Positions 55,827 through 63,479 of a stretch of 64,000 nt of DNA are shown here, piece after piece (position 1 is the first letter of the stretch; each line of letters starts with the position of its first letter). A program made the position numbers and the translations under genes. Under the pieces are notes generated by a model. That model was given only the letters and a program-made list of their open reading frames with translations, was not told the DNA's origin and did not search any database. Source of the DNA: Dyella nitratireducens (lineage in GTDB: Bacteria > Pseudomonadota > Gammaproteobacteria > Xanthomonadales > Rhodanobacteraceae); assembly GCF_014642835.1 (NCBI RefSeq), contig NZ_BMJA01000001.1, positions 2,266,943 to 2,330,942 of the forward strand, written 5' to 3'.

Positions 55827-56819
55827 TCAACTCAGAATCACGATTCCGCCAGGCAACGACGTGACTTTCGCACCGTACGCATCCTGGATCAGCGCAGCCA
55901 CGTCGGCGAGTTGATTGAGCGAAAACCGCGCCTGTACTTTGCGCGCGGCAAGATCATCGTTGGCAAGGATGATCTTGCCCGGACGGTAGCGATTGATTTC
56001 ACGCACCACGTCAGCCAACGACTGACCGTCGAAAATCAATACGCGCCGCCGCCAGGCCATCGTGACTTCAAGATCCGCCGGCATCACTTGGCCGACGCTT
56101 CCGTTCCCGAACTCGGCGCGTTGCGCCGTCTTGAGCACGGCGGTTTGTCCTTGATAGCGCAACGTGGTGGTGCCGTCCAATCCGGTGACTTGCACACCGG
56201 CGTCATCACAACGCACGTTGCACTTGCCCATGGTGCTGACATCGATGCGGCCGCCGCCGGCAAACACGCTCATCGGGCGCGTGTCCGGTGCAGTGGCCTT
56301 TATCTGGATTTCGCCGCTCAACAGATCGATGCCGGTGACCTGGCCGTTCGACTTGCGCAAGTTCATGGTGGTTTGCGTATTCATCTGCACCACGATGCCC
56401 TGGCCCAGATCCACTTCGCGCTGTTCACCCGTCGCGGTGCGATAGTCGGCCGCCATGTCGGACAGCGAGGGCCACAGCTGCAGCGGTGGATGCACCACCA
56501 CCAGCGCAGCCGATGCGGCAACGGCCGCACCGAGAAAGGCGCGGCGACTCATCCGCGGCCGGCCTGCCGCGCGTTGGGCTTCGACCGCGCTGCGTGTCCG
56601 TTCGCTGGCCAGCCAGGCCTGCGTGGCCGGTCCCAGGTTTTCCCACAGACGACGGGTTTCCGCGAACGCTTCCACATGCGCGGCGCTTTGTCCGCACCAG
56701 TGCTCAAAGGCGCGCGCATCCTGCGCCGTGGCCGCACCCGACGTCAGGCGCAGCAACCAATGCTGCGCTTCCTTGTGCAGCGCGGCACGACGATGGGCCA
56801 TGTGATCGAGTATCGGCAT
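55827..56819 (-). CDS. FecR-family protein with twin-arginine-like membrane anchor
   Basis: A 330-residue FecR protein: N-terminal DUF4880 region (KEAQHWLLRLTSGAATAQDARAFEHWC), then the unusual anchor PRMSRRAFLGAAVAASAALV (about 88-107; a twin-Arg motif before the hydrophobic stretch), FecR domain (GEQREVDLGQGIVVQMNTQT, IDLLSGEIQIKA) and a C-terminal STN-like domain (GQSLADVVREINRYRPGKIILAND). It follows the sigma gene after 4 nt and belongs to the sigma/FecR/STN side of the TpsB locus. Confidence 0.87.
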   Translation of the reverse strand: MPILDHMAHRRAALHKEAQHWLLRLTSGAATAQDARAFEHWCGQSAAHVEAFAETRRLWENLGPATQAWLASERTRSAVEAQRAAGRPRMSRRAFLGAAVAASAALVVVHPPLQLWPSLSDMAADYRTATGEQREVDLGQGIVVQMNTQTTMNLRKSNGQVTGIDLLSGEIQIKATAPDTRPMSVFAGGGRIDVSTMGKCNVRCDDAGVQVTGLDGTTTLRYQGQTAVLKTAQRAEFGNGSVGQVMPADLEVTMAWRRRVLIFDGQSLADVVREINRYRPGKIILANDDLAARKVQARFSLNQLADVAALIQDAYGAKVTSLPGGIVILS

Positions 56820-56823
56820 ACCT

Positions 56824-57369
56824 CTATGACTCTTTTCCCGCGCCAGGACCGAACCGCTGAATCACTTTGCGATCGAGACGCTTGCCGCAATGTTCCAATG
56901 CTTTTTTCAGCTCCTTGCCCACCATGCGCACAGAGATACCGAACCGGCGGGCGATGTCCTCCTGCGATACATCCTCGACGCGGGCGGCAATCAGGATGGC
57001 GCGCTGGCGTTCGGTCAACTCGTCCAGTGCCCGTTCCAGTACGTGCACTTCCTGCTGGGCATGCACCACCCTGGCCGGATCCAGCATATCCGCGCCGACG
57101 TTCAACAGATCTTCCACCTCGGTGCCGGTGAGGTAGCGTGCTTCGGCGTGACGCTGGTCCGACGCGACGTTGATGGCCATGCGGAACAGATAGCCGGCCG
57201 GATTGCTCGATACGCAGGAACTGTCACCCATGCGTTCGATGCGCAGATACGTTTCCTGCAAGGCATCGTTGGCCAGTTCGTCGGAGCCCAGCCGGTTTTT
57301 CAGGCGCCGCCGCAGTTCCTGACGGCGCTCCATGAACAGGCGAAGCAGCGGTAATGACGAGGTTTCCAT
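56824..57369 (-). CDS. RNA polymerase sigma factor, ECF type (diverged)
   Basis: A 181-residue sigma protein: region 2 LPLLRLFMERRQELRRRLKN, ELANDALQETYLRIERMG, region 4 LTERQRAILIAARVEDVSQED, IARRFGISVRMVGKELKKAL. It is clearly more diverged than the sigma at 54809. Start ATG 57369. It lies between the STN protein (10 nt upstream) and FecR (4 nt downstream), so the three form one operon. Confidence 0.85.
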   Translation of the reverse strand: METSSLPLLRLFMERRQELRRRLKNRLGSDELANDALQETYLRIERMGDSSCVSSNPAGYLFRMAINVASDQRHAEARYLTGTEVEDLLNVGADMLDPARVVHAQQEVHVLERALDELTERQRAILIAARVEDVSQEDIARRFGISVRMVGKELKKALEHCGKRLDRKVIQRFGPGAGKES

Positions 57370-57379
57370 GGCTAAAGCC

Positions 57380-58126
57380 TCAATGCGCAGCCGGTAGCGC
57401 CGTGGCGCATACCGAAGCATCGTTCGCGTGTTCGGGCAGCAGCAGCAAGGTCATCGGTTGCGGCATGCCTGGCGGCGGCGGCTCGAGCACGAGCCGGTTC
57501 AACGCATGATGCAAGGCATAGTCACGCTGGCTGTCGATGGGGCTGAGCAACTTGGCTTTTTCGATGTGACCCGACGAAGCGATCCATATCTGCATGGCAA
57601 GCCGATACGTGCCTGGGCGCGTATCGTCGGATTGGCACAGCGCCGCTTCGATGGGTTTCTGGATTTTTCCTGCGTAGTGTTCGATCACGACTTCGCTTTC
57701 CTCCACCCCAAGGCTCTCCGGTATGTCACGCACCGTTCTGCCGACGGTTGCGTCCGGCTCCGCGCGCTTCAACGTGAACGCCTGGTCGCTGGAATACATC
57801 GCGACCAGCCCGGTCCCTGCGAGCAGCTTTTGTAATGCGTCGGTCTTGTTGAAACTCCCGTGCACGCCGGGAGATTGCCTGTCCTCCGCCAGCGTGTTGT
57901 CGACGAGCACCGCCTGTCCGGTGATCTCGCTATAGGTTCGCAATGCCGTCAGCAGCGGCTGCGGCGGTATGTCGAACGCGATGCTGTCATCGATGCGGAG
58001 CGGGCCGGCCCAGCCAGTCGAGGGCAAAGTTGCCTGAGACGCAGGGGAAGCTGTTTCCGCGGGAGATGCCAAGGGCAGCGTCAAACACCACACCCCACAT
58101 AGAAGCCGCACACATGTAAACCGCAC
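57380..58126 (-). CDS. Periplasmic STN protein with TonB C-terminal-like domain
   Basis: A 248-residue secreted protein with no barrel. After the signal peptide (VRLLCGVWCLTLPLASPAET) comes an STN domain (about 45-120: IDDSIAFDIPPQPLLTALRT, TGQAVLVDN, FNKTDALQKLLAGTGL). The C-terminal half (about 150-245) resembles the C-terminal domain of the TonB at 62653: DDTRPGTYRLAMQIWIASSG and LEPPPPGMPQP versus DDRTRRLVFDVRVNLWLSPD and IDTPPPPNLSMP. It has no TonB membrane helix or proline stalk. STN parts normally talk to FecR, and the next genes are sigma and FecR. The combination suggests a periplasmic relay. Confidence 0.82.
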   Translation of the reverse strand: MRFTCVRLLCGVWCLTLPLASPAETASPASQATLPSTGWAGPLRIDDSIAFDIPPQPLLTALRTYSEITGQAVLVDNTLAEDRQSPGVHGSFNKTDALQKLLAGTGLVAMYSSDQAFTLKRAEPDATVGRTVRDIPESLGVEESEVVIEHYAGKIQKPIEAALCQSDDTRPGTYRLAMQIWIASSGHIEKAKLLSPIDSQRDYALHHALNRLVLEPPPPGMPQPMTLLLLPEHANDASVCATALPAAH

Positions 58127-58741
58127 GCACGCAAACCGTGGGAATACGTAATCAAAACCCTTTGCTACGAAAGCGCTGCACGTTGTGTGGCCTCCTTGGA
58201 CAAGTCATAGAGACTATGCGCGCAATATGACAGTGAATCGCGCGAAAACGTTTTTATCCCTCTCCCAAGGGGGAGGGTACCCGATGGTCTGTCGTGTGTC
58301 CGGACACATGACATCCACATGTCGAAAAACCCTGTCTACGCCCGCTCCATGAATTTTTCGTGACAAGGTTCAGTCCCGAAGTGAGAAGCGGGTCTATTCG
58401 GGCATGGATGTCGTGGACGGGCAGGGACGCCGCCTCAAATTTTTTGTTTCACGCGCAGCGCCCGGCGTTCGCGCGAGGGGACATTTTGACTCTTGCAAAT
58501 GGACGGCCAAATGCCGTCGCGATCAGGATGTGCATGGCGTGATCAGGCAAACGAGACATCGGCTGCAAGGACCGCGAATGCCACAAGGACGTGGCAGGGG
58601 GACATCAAACACGCATCTGCCACGTGTTGTAGAGCCGACACGCTGCTGTCGTGATTCGGTTATCTGCGGCGCGGAAGCTTCGTGGCGCCGATCGGGAACA
58701 TATCGGCGGCGCCTTAGGTCGACGCAAGCACGGGGCAGCGA
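58127..58741. other. Divergent intergenic region of the TpsB locus
   Basis: About 615 nt between the STN protein and the TpsB-like gene, long enough for two promoters. It contains a CCCTCTCCC-AAGG-GGGAGGG hairpin (about 58257-58277) and the perfect palindrome at 58295-58308. No gene was recognised; the open frames here lack a ribosome site and homology by eye. No clear ECF promoter could be assigned without aligned targets. Confidence 0.5.
58295..58308. promoter_or_regulatory. 14-bp perfect palindrome, candidate operator
   Basis: TGTGTCCGGACACA in the divergent region before the TpsB-like operon. Perfect two-fold symmetry suggests a dimeric regulator site. The regulator is unknown, and ECF sigma factors do not bind palindromes. 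Confidence 0.4.
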
Positions 58742-60361
58742 ATGAGCATGCGGCAAGGGGGAAGGATTCCGGCGCGCCTGGCGCGTCCGCTGACGGCACT
58801 GATCGGCCTTGCGCTGGCATGTCCGCTGGCCGCGCAAACGCATAATCAAACCGCGCCGGCCCCTGCGTCCGCGCCGGCCAAATTCCAGGTCAACGAATAC
58901 CTCGTACGCGGCAATACGCTGCTGCAACCGGACGACATAGAAAACACGGTTGATCCCTATCTTGGCCCCGGGCGCAGCATGGATGACGTGCATGGCGCGC
59001 GCGACGCGCTGCAGAAGCTGTATCAGTCCAAGGGCTACCAGTCGGTGGTGATTGAGATTCCGCCGCAGCAAGTCAAGAACGGCGTGATCCTGCTGCAGGT
59101 GGCGGAAAACAGCATCGGCCGCCTGCGTGTAGAAGGCGCGAAGTATCACTCGCCGCAGGAAATCCGCGATGCGGTGCCATCGCTCGCGCAGGGCACCGTG
59201 CCTAACTTCAACCAGGTGCAGAAAGAGCTCACGGATCTGAACCGTCAGCCCGGCCAGCAGGTGGTGCCGTTGCTCAGTCCCGGCAGCATGCCGCAAACGA
59301 TGGATGTGACGCTGAAGGTCAACGACACCTATCCGCTGCACGCCAGTGTCGAAGTCAACAACGACCATAGTGCCTACACGCCAGATTTACGCACCATCGC
59401 CACGGTCCGCTACGACAACCTGTGGCAGCTGGGGCAGAGCATTTCAGCCACCTATATCGTGGCGCCGCAGGACCGGCACGCCACCGAGGTTTATGCGCTG
59501 TCATACCTCGCGCCTTTGAGCAAGAACTGGAGCCTGCTCGGCTCCGCTTACAAATCCAACAGCAACGCCAACACGCTAGGTGGCACCACGGTGCTCGGCA
59601 AGGGCAATGCGGTAAGCCTGCAAGCGACCGATCAACTGCCGGTGCTGGGCGGGGATTACACGCAGATGGTGTCCTTCGGCGTCAGCCGCAAGCATTTTGA
59701 ACAGAACATCACGCTCGGTGGAAACACCTTGCAAGCGCCACTGACGTACTACCCGCTGTCGGCCGCTTATACCGGTCAGCGCACGACGGACAAATCCACC
59801 ACCAGCCTCACCTTCACCGGCACCTTCGGCTGGCGTGGCGTAGGCAGCAGCAATCAGGCGTTCGATAACCAGCGTTACAACGCGCGCGACAACTTTGCGG
59901 ACCTGCGGTTTGATTTCAACTACGTGCACAGTTTTGCCGGCGATTTTGCCGTCGCGACGCGAGCCAGCGCGCAAGCCAGCGACCAGCCGCTGATTTCCAG
60001 CGAGCAATTCGCGGCCGGCGGCATGAGCAGCGTGCGCGGTTATCTGTCGGCGGAAGAAACCGCCGACAACGGTGCCATCGCGTCCGTCGAGTTGCGTACG
60101 CCATCGATCCACGCGTGGGTCGGATCGTTCGCTGACGACTGGCGTTTCCACCTGTTCGTCGACAGTGCGCGCCTGATGTTGATCGATCCGCTGGCCGAGC
60201 AGCGCGGACGCTTCACCTTGCTCAGCACTGGCGTCGGTACGTCGTTCACCGTTTTCCACGACCTGAGCGGTGACGTCGAATACGCCTACCCGTTGCGGGC
60301 CGGCGTGCAGACCAGGGCGCACGACGGACATCTGCTTTTCAGCGTGAAAGCGGGCTTGTAA
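58742..60361 (+). CDS. TpsB/ShlB/FhaC-family outer-membrane secretion protein
   Basis: Omp85-superfamily transporter of the two-partner secretion kind. The 539-residue product has a signal peptide (LTALIGLALACPLAAQ), POTRA 1 (QVNEYLVRGNTLLQPDDIEN), POTRA 2 (NSIGRLRVEGAKYHSPQEIR), and a 16-strand barrel with the family signature EQFAAGGMSSVRGYLSAEE (VRGY, about 428-431), ending RAHDGHLLFSVKAGL. It normally exports one large TpsA protein. No TpsA gene with an N-terminal TPS domain is seen in the window. First gene of an operon with ExbB-fusion, ExbD, TonB and a porin. Confidence 0.88.
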   Translation: MSMRQGGRIPARLARPLTALIGLALACPLAAQTHNQTAPAPASAPAKFQVNEYLVRGNTLLQPDDIENTVDPYLGPGRSMDDVHGARDALQKLYQSKGYQSVVIEIPPQQVKNGVILLQVAENSIGRLRVEGAKYHSPQEIRDAVPSLAQGTVPNFNQVQKELTDLNRQPGQQVVPLLSPGSMPQTMDVTLKVNDTYPLHASVEVNNDHSAYTPDLRTIATVRYDNLWQLGQSISATYIVAPQDRHATEVYALSYLAPLSKNWSLLGSAYKSNSNANTLGGTTVLGKGNAVSLQATDQLPVLGGDYTQMVSFGVSRKHFEQNITLGGNTLQAPLTYYPLSAAYTGQRTTDKSTTSLTFTGTFGWRGVGSSNQAFDNQRYNARDNFADLRFDFNYVHSFAGDFAVATRASAQASDQPLISSEQFAAGGMSSVRGYLSAEETADNGAIASVELRTPSIHAWVGSFADDWRFHLFVDSARLMLIDPLAEQRGRFTLLSTGVGTSFTVFHDLSGDVEYAYPLRAGVQTRAHDGHLLFSVKAGL

Positions 60362-60410
60362 CCAGTTTGCTGTAACCACTTTGCATCATCCGGATAGAGG
60401 CTCAACGACC

Positions 60411-62225
60411 ATGCGGTACTTCATCCTTCTCTGCACGCTGTGCCTGCTGCTGGCGCCACGATTGAGCATGGCCAGCGAGGCTTCCTGGTGGAACGACGAC
60501 TGGTCGTACCGCAAACCCATCACGCTGGATACGACGCCGAAGGGCGGCAATCTTGCGCAGCCGGCCGGTCGCATGCCGTTGTTGATCCGCCTGCATCCCG
60601 GCAATTTCCAGTTCGACGGCGTTGCCAAGACCGGCGCCGATCTGCGCTTTGTCGGTCCTGACGGCAAGACGCCGCTGAATTACCAGATCGAAAACTTCGA
60701 TCCGGTGATGGGCGTGGCGCAGATCTGGCTCGACGTGACGGACCTGCCGGCCAACGGCCAGCAAACCATCTGGATGTACTACGGCAACACCAAGGCACCC
60801 ATGTTCAGTGATGGCGCCGCTACGTTCGATGCGGATTACACCCTGGTCTATCACTTCGACGAACAGAGTGGCCAGCCGCCGAAAGATGCGACCGCTTACG
60901 GCAACAATGCGCAAAGCGGTGCACTGCGCACGATGGATGACGGCATCGCCGGCAATGCCGGACGCTTCGATGGCTCCAGTGTCGTCGCCTTACCGGCAAG
61001 CTCGTCGCTCGATATCAAGGATGGTGGCAGCTTTACCTTCAGCGCATGGATCAAGCTGGATGCGATGCCGGCCACGGCCACGTTGATCTACGGTCATCGC
61101 CAGGACAACAAAGCCCTGCTGATCGGCATCGACAACGGTGCACCATTCGTGGAAGTGGATGGTGGCAGTGCGCCGCAGCGTGCCAATGCCACGGCGCCGT
61201 TGAAGGCGGGCCAGTGGACGCATCTGGCGGTGACGGCCGGCAACGGGCAGGTGACGTTGTATGTGAATGGGCAGCCCGCTGCCAATCTCGCCGCTGCGCT
61301 GCCTGCCTTGAGCGGTTCGGCCACGCTCGGCGGTGATATCGCCAGCGCCGGCAATACGCCGGTGCCATTCGCCGCATTCGTCGGCCAGATGGATGAACTG
61401 CGTCTTTCGCGTGTGGCGCGCCCGGCAACGGTGATGGCCGCCGATGTGCTGACACAAGGCGCGGAGTCGAAGCTGGTGTCGTACGGCGAGGATGAAAAGA
61501 AATCCGGATTCGGCTTCGGCTACTTCGGCATCATCGTCAAGTCGGTGACGGTGGATGCATGGGTGGTCATCGCATTGCTGGGAATCATGGCGGTGATCTC
61601 CTGGCTGGTGATGTGGCAGCGCGGCAGCTACGTATCACGAGTCACGAACGCGAATGAACGTTTTCTGCATCGCTATCGCGAACTCGGCAGCAATTTGCTT
61701 GGCCTTGCCGGCAACCACGTATCGCCGGCGATCAAGGGTGAACTTACCGGTTCGTCGCTGTATCGCCTCTACGAAACCGGCACCAAGGAAGTATGGCGCC
61801 GCCGCGACGACGAAGGCCGGCTGGTGATCGCCTCCGAATCCATCGAAGCCATTCGCGCCGTGATGGATTCCACCCTGGTACGCGAGAACCAGGCGCTGTC
61901 ACGCTCGATGGTGATGCTCACCATTGCGATTTCGGGCGGCCCGTTCCTCGGTCTGCTCGGCACGGTGGTCGGCGTGATGATCACCTTCGCCGCCATCGCC
62001 GCCGCGGGCGACGTGAACATCAACGCGATCGCGCCGGGCATTTCCGCTGCGCTGCTGGCGACGGTAGCCGGCCTGTTCGTCGCGATTCCTGCGCTGTTTG
62101 GCTACAACTACTTGCTGACGCGCAACAAGGCGGTCACCGCGAACATGCAGGTGTTCGTCGACGAATTCGTGACGCGCCTGGCCGAACTGCATCGCGCCGC
62201 CGATCTCTCTACGGTGGAAAGCTGA
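60411..62225 (+). CDS. DUF2341-LamG-ExbB fusion protein
   Basis: A 604-residue protein joining a large periplasmic part to a MotA/TolQ/ExbB channel. Order: signal/first helix (MRYFILLCTLCLLLAPRLSM), DUF2341 (about 22-150, starts WWNDDWSYRKPITLD), LamG/concanavalin-like domain (about 165-340, GGSFTFSAWIKLD, GQWTHLAVTAGNGQVTLYVNG), then helix about 385-405 (VVIALLGIMAVISWLVMW), cytoplasmic loop, and ExbB helices GPFLGLLGTVVGVMITFAAI (about 510) and AALLATVAGLFVAIPALFGY (about 547). A plain ExbB has about 230-240 residues and none of the lectin-like part. It precedes exbD by 10 nt. Confidence 0.88.
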   Translation: MRYFILLCTLCLLLAPRLSMASEASWWNDDWSYRKPITLDTTPKGGNLAQPAGRMPLLIRLHPGNFQFDGVAKTGADLRFVGPDGKTPLNYQIENFDPVMGVAQIWLDVTDLPANGQQTIWMYYGNTKAPMFSDGAATFDADYTLVYHFDEQSGQPPKDATAYGNNAQSGALRTMDDGIAGNAGRFDGSSVVALPASSSLDIKDGGSFTFSAWIKLDAMPATATLIYGHRQDNKALLIGIDNGAPFVEVDGGSAPQRANATAPLKAGQWTHLAVTAGNGQVTLYVNGQPAANLAAALPALSGSATLGGDIASAGNTPVPFAAFVGQMDELRLSRVARPATVMAADVLTQGAESKLVSYGEDEKKSGFGFGYFGIIVKSVTVDAWVVIALLGIMAVISWLVMWQRGSYVSRVTNANERFLHRYRELGSNLLGLAGNHVSPAIKGELTGSSLYRLYETGTKEVWRRRDDEGRLVIASESIEAIRAVMDSTLVRENQALSRSMVMLTIAISGGPFLGLLGTVVGVMITFAAIAAAGDVNINAIAPGISAALLATVAGLFVAIPALFGYNYLLTRNKAVTANMQVFVDEFVTRLAELHRAADLSTVES

Positions 62226-62235
62226 GGAGCGCGCC

Positions 62236-62640
62236 ATGCAAGTCCAGGACGAAGACAAACCCTACGACGACATCAACATCACGCCGATGTTGGACTTGGC
62301 GTACGTGCTGCTGGTGATCTTCATCATCATGACCACCGCGGCGGTGCAGGGCATCAAGGTGAACCTGCCCAAGGCCAGTTCATCGGTGAGCCTGGCCAAG
62401 CCGCAGACCAAGGCGATCACCGTGTCCGACACCGGGCAGGTTTTTCTCGACGCCTTTCCGGTGACGATGGGCGAGCTCGAACAGCGCCTGCGCGAACAGA
62501 AAGCGCTCACGCCGGATTTCCCGGTGATCGTAAAGGGCGACTCCAACGTGCAGTACCAGAAAGTGGTCGACGTGCTCGACCTGCTGCGCCGTCTTGAACT
62601 CACGCAAGTCGGTCTGGTGACCGGCAAGCAATCCAGCTGA
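62236..62640 (+). CDS. exbD: ExbD/TolR-family biopolymer transport protein
   Basis: A 134-residue inner-membrane protein with one N-terminal helix containing the proton-carrying Asp (NITPMLDLAYVLLVIFIIM), followed by a periplasmic domain. Works with the ExbB-like channel upstream to energise TonB. GAGG lies before the ATG. Typical length. Confidence 0.92.
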   Translation: MQVQDEDKPYDDINITPMLDLAYVLLVIFIIMTTAAVQGIKVNLPKASSSVSLAKPQTKAITVSDTGQVFLDAFPVTMGELEQRLREQKALTPDFPVIVKGDSNVQYQKVVDVLDLLRRLELTQVGLVTGKQSS

Positions 62641-62652
62641 CGAGCGCGCGCC

Positions 62653-63324
62653 ATGTTCGAGCCCGGTTACCCAAAGCGGACACGATGGCAGCGATGGCGC
62701 GGACGCATCATCGCCATCGTGCTGTTGCTTGCTGCGGCATGGCTGGTGTGGATGCTGGCGGGCCACGAAGTGGGTGTGCGCCGTTCTGCACCGCGCATCG
62801 CCACCATCACGCCCTTGCCACCACCACCTCCGCCGCCGAAGGAAAAGCCACCGGAGCCGAAGAAGGTGGAAGAGATCAAGCAGGAAGTGCCCAAGCCCGA
62901 ACCGGCCAAACCGGTGCAGGCGCCTAAAGCGCCCGATCTCGCCAAGCAAATCACCATCAACGGTCCCGCCCAGGCTGGCAACGATGCCTTCAACATCGGT
63001 GCGGGCGAGGGTGGCGGCATGGTCGGCAGCGGTGGCGGCACCGGCGTGGGCGGTTCGTCCTACGAGCAATACCTGAGCTACGCGTTGCAGGAAGCTGTCC
63101 AGCGCGACGACCGCACGCGCCGCCTGGTGTTCGACGTGCGCGTGAATCTGTGGCTCTCGCCCGATGGCGGCGTGACGCGCGTGGAACTGATCAAGCCCAG
63201 CGGTGTTGCGAAGACCGATAGCGCGCTGCTCGAAGTATTGCGCGGCGTGCGCATCGATACGCCACCACCCCCGAATTTGAGCATGCCGGTGCGCGTTGCC
63301 ATGCGCGGCTATCGGCCTGGTTGA
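62653..63324 (+). CDS. tonB: Energy transducer TonB
   Basis: A 223-residue TonB: N-terminal helix (IIAIVLLLAAAWLVWMLAGH), proline/lysine-rich periplasmic stalk (PLPPPPPPPKEKPPEPKK, PKPEPAKPVQ), a Gly-rich hinge, and a C-terminal domain (YLSYALQEAVQRDD, DVRVNLWLSPDGGVTRVEL, PPPPNLSMPVRVAMRGYRPG). Expected to connect the proton-driven ExbB-fusion/ExbD motor to an outer-membrane partner, here perhaps the TpsB-like transporter or the porin. Follows exbD after 12 nt. Confidence 0.92.
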   Translation: MFEPGYPKRTRWQRWRGRIIAIVLLLAAAWLVWMLAGHEVGVRRSAPRIATITPLPPPPPPPKEKPPEPKKVEEIKQEVPKPEPAKPVQAPKAPDLAKQITINGPAQAGNDAFNIGAGEGGGMVGSGGGTGVGGSSYEQYLSYALQEAVQRDDRTRRLVFDVRVNLWLSPDGGVTRVELIKPSGVAKTDSALLEVLRGVRIDTPPPPNLSMPVRVAMRGYRPG

Positions 63325-63380
63325 GGTTTTTTATGGAGAACATGATGAAGTCTCTCGCGCAGAAGCAAAATTTACTCTGC

Positions 63381-63459
63381 CGTCATTCCCACGGAAGTGG
63401 GAATCCATCTCGCTCCTGGCGGGAGGCAAACATGGATTCCCGCCTTCGCGGGAATGACG
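63381..63459. repeat. Family B palindromic repeat, copy 4
   Basis: Arms CGTCATTCCCACGGAAGTGG... and ...CCGCCTTCGCGGGAATGACG (63381-63408 and 63432-63459), with a slightly mismatched left arm. It sits between the tonB stop and the porin start. The reading frame from ATG 63333 passes through it without a stop. Confidence 0.9.
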
Positions 63460-63479
63460 GCAAGGGAAAACCGACTCCC

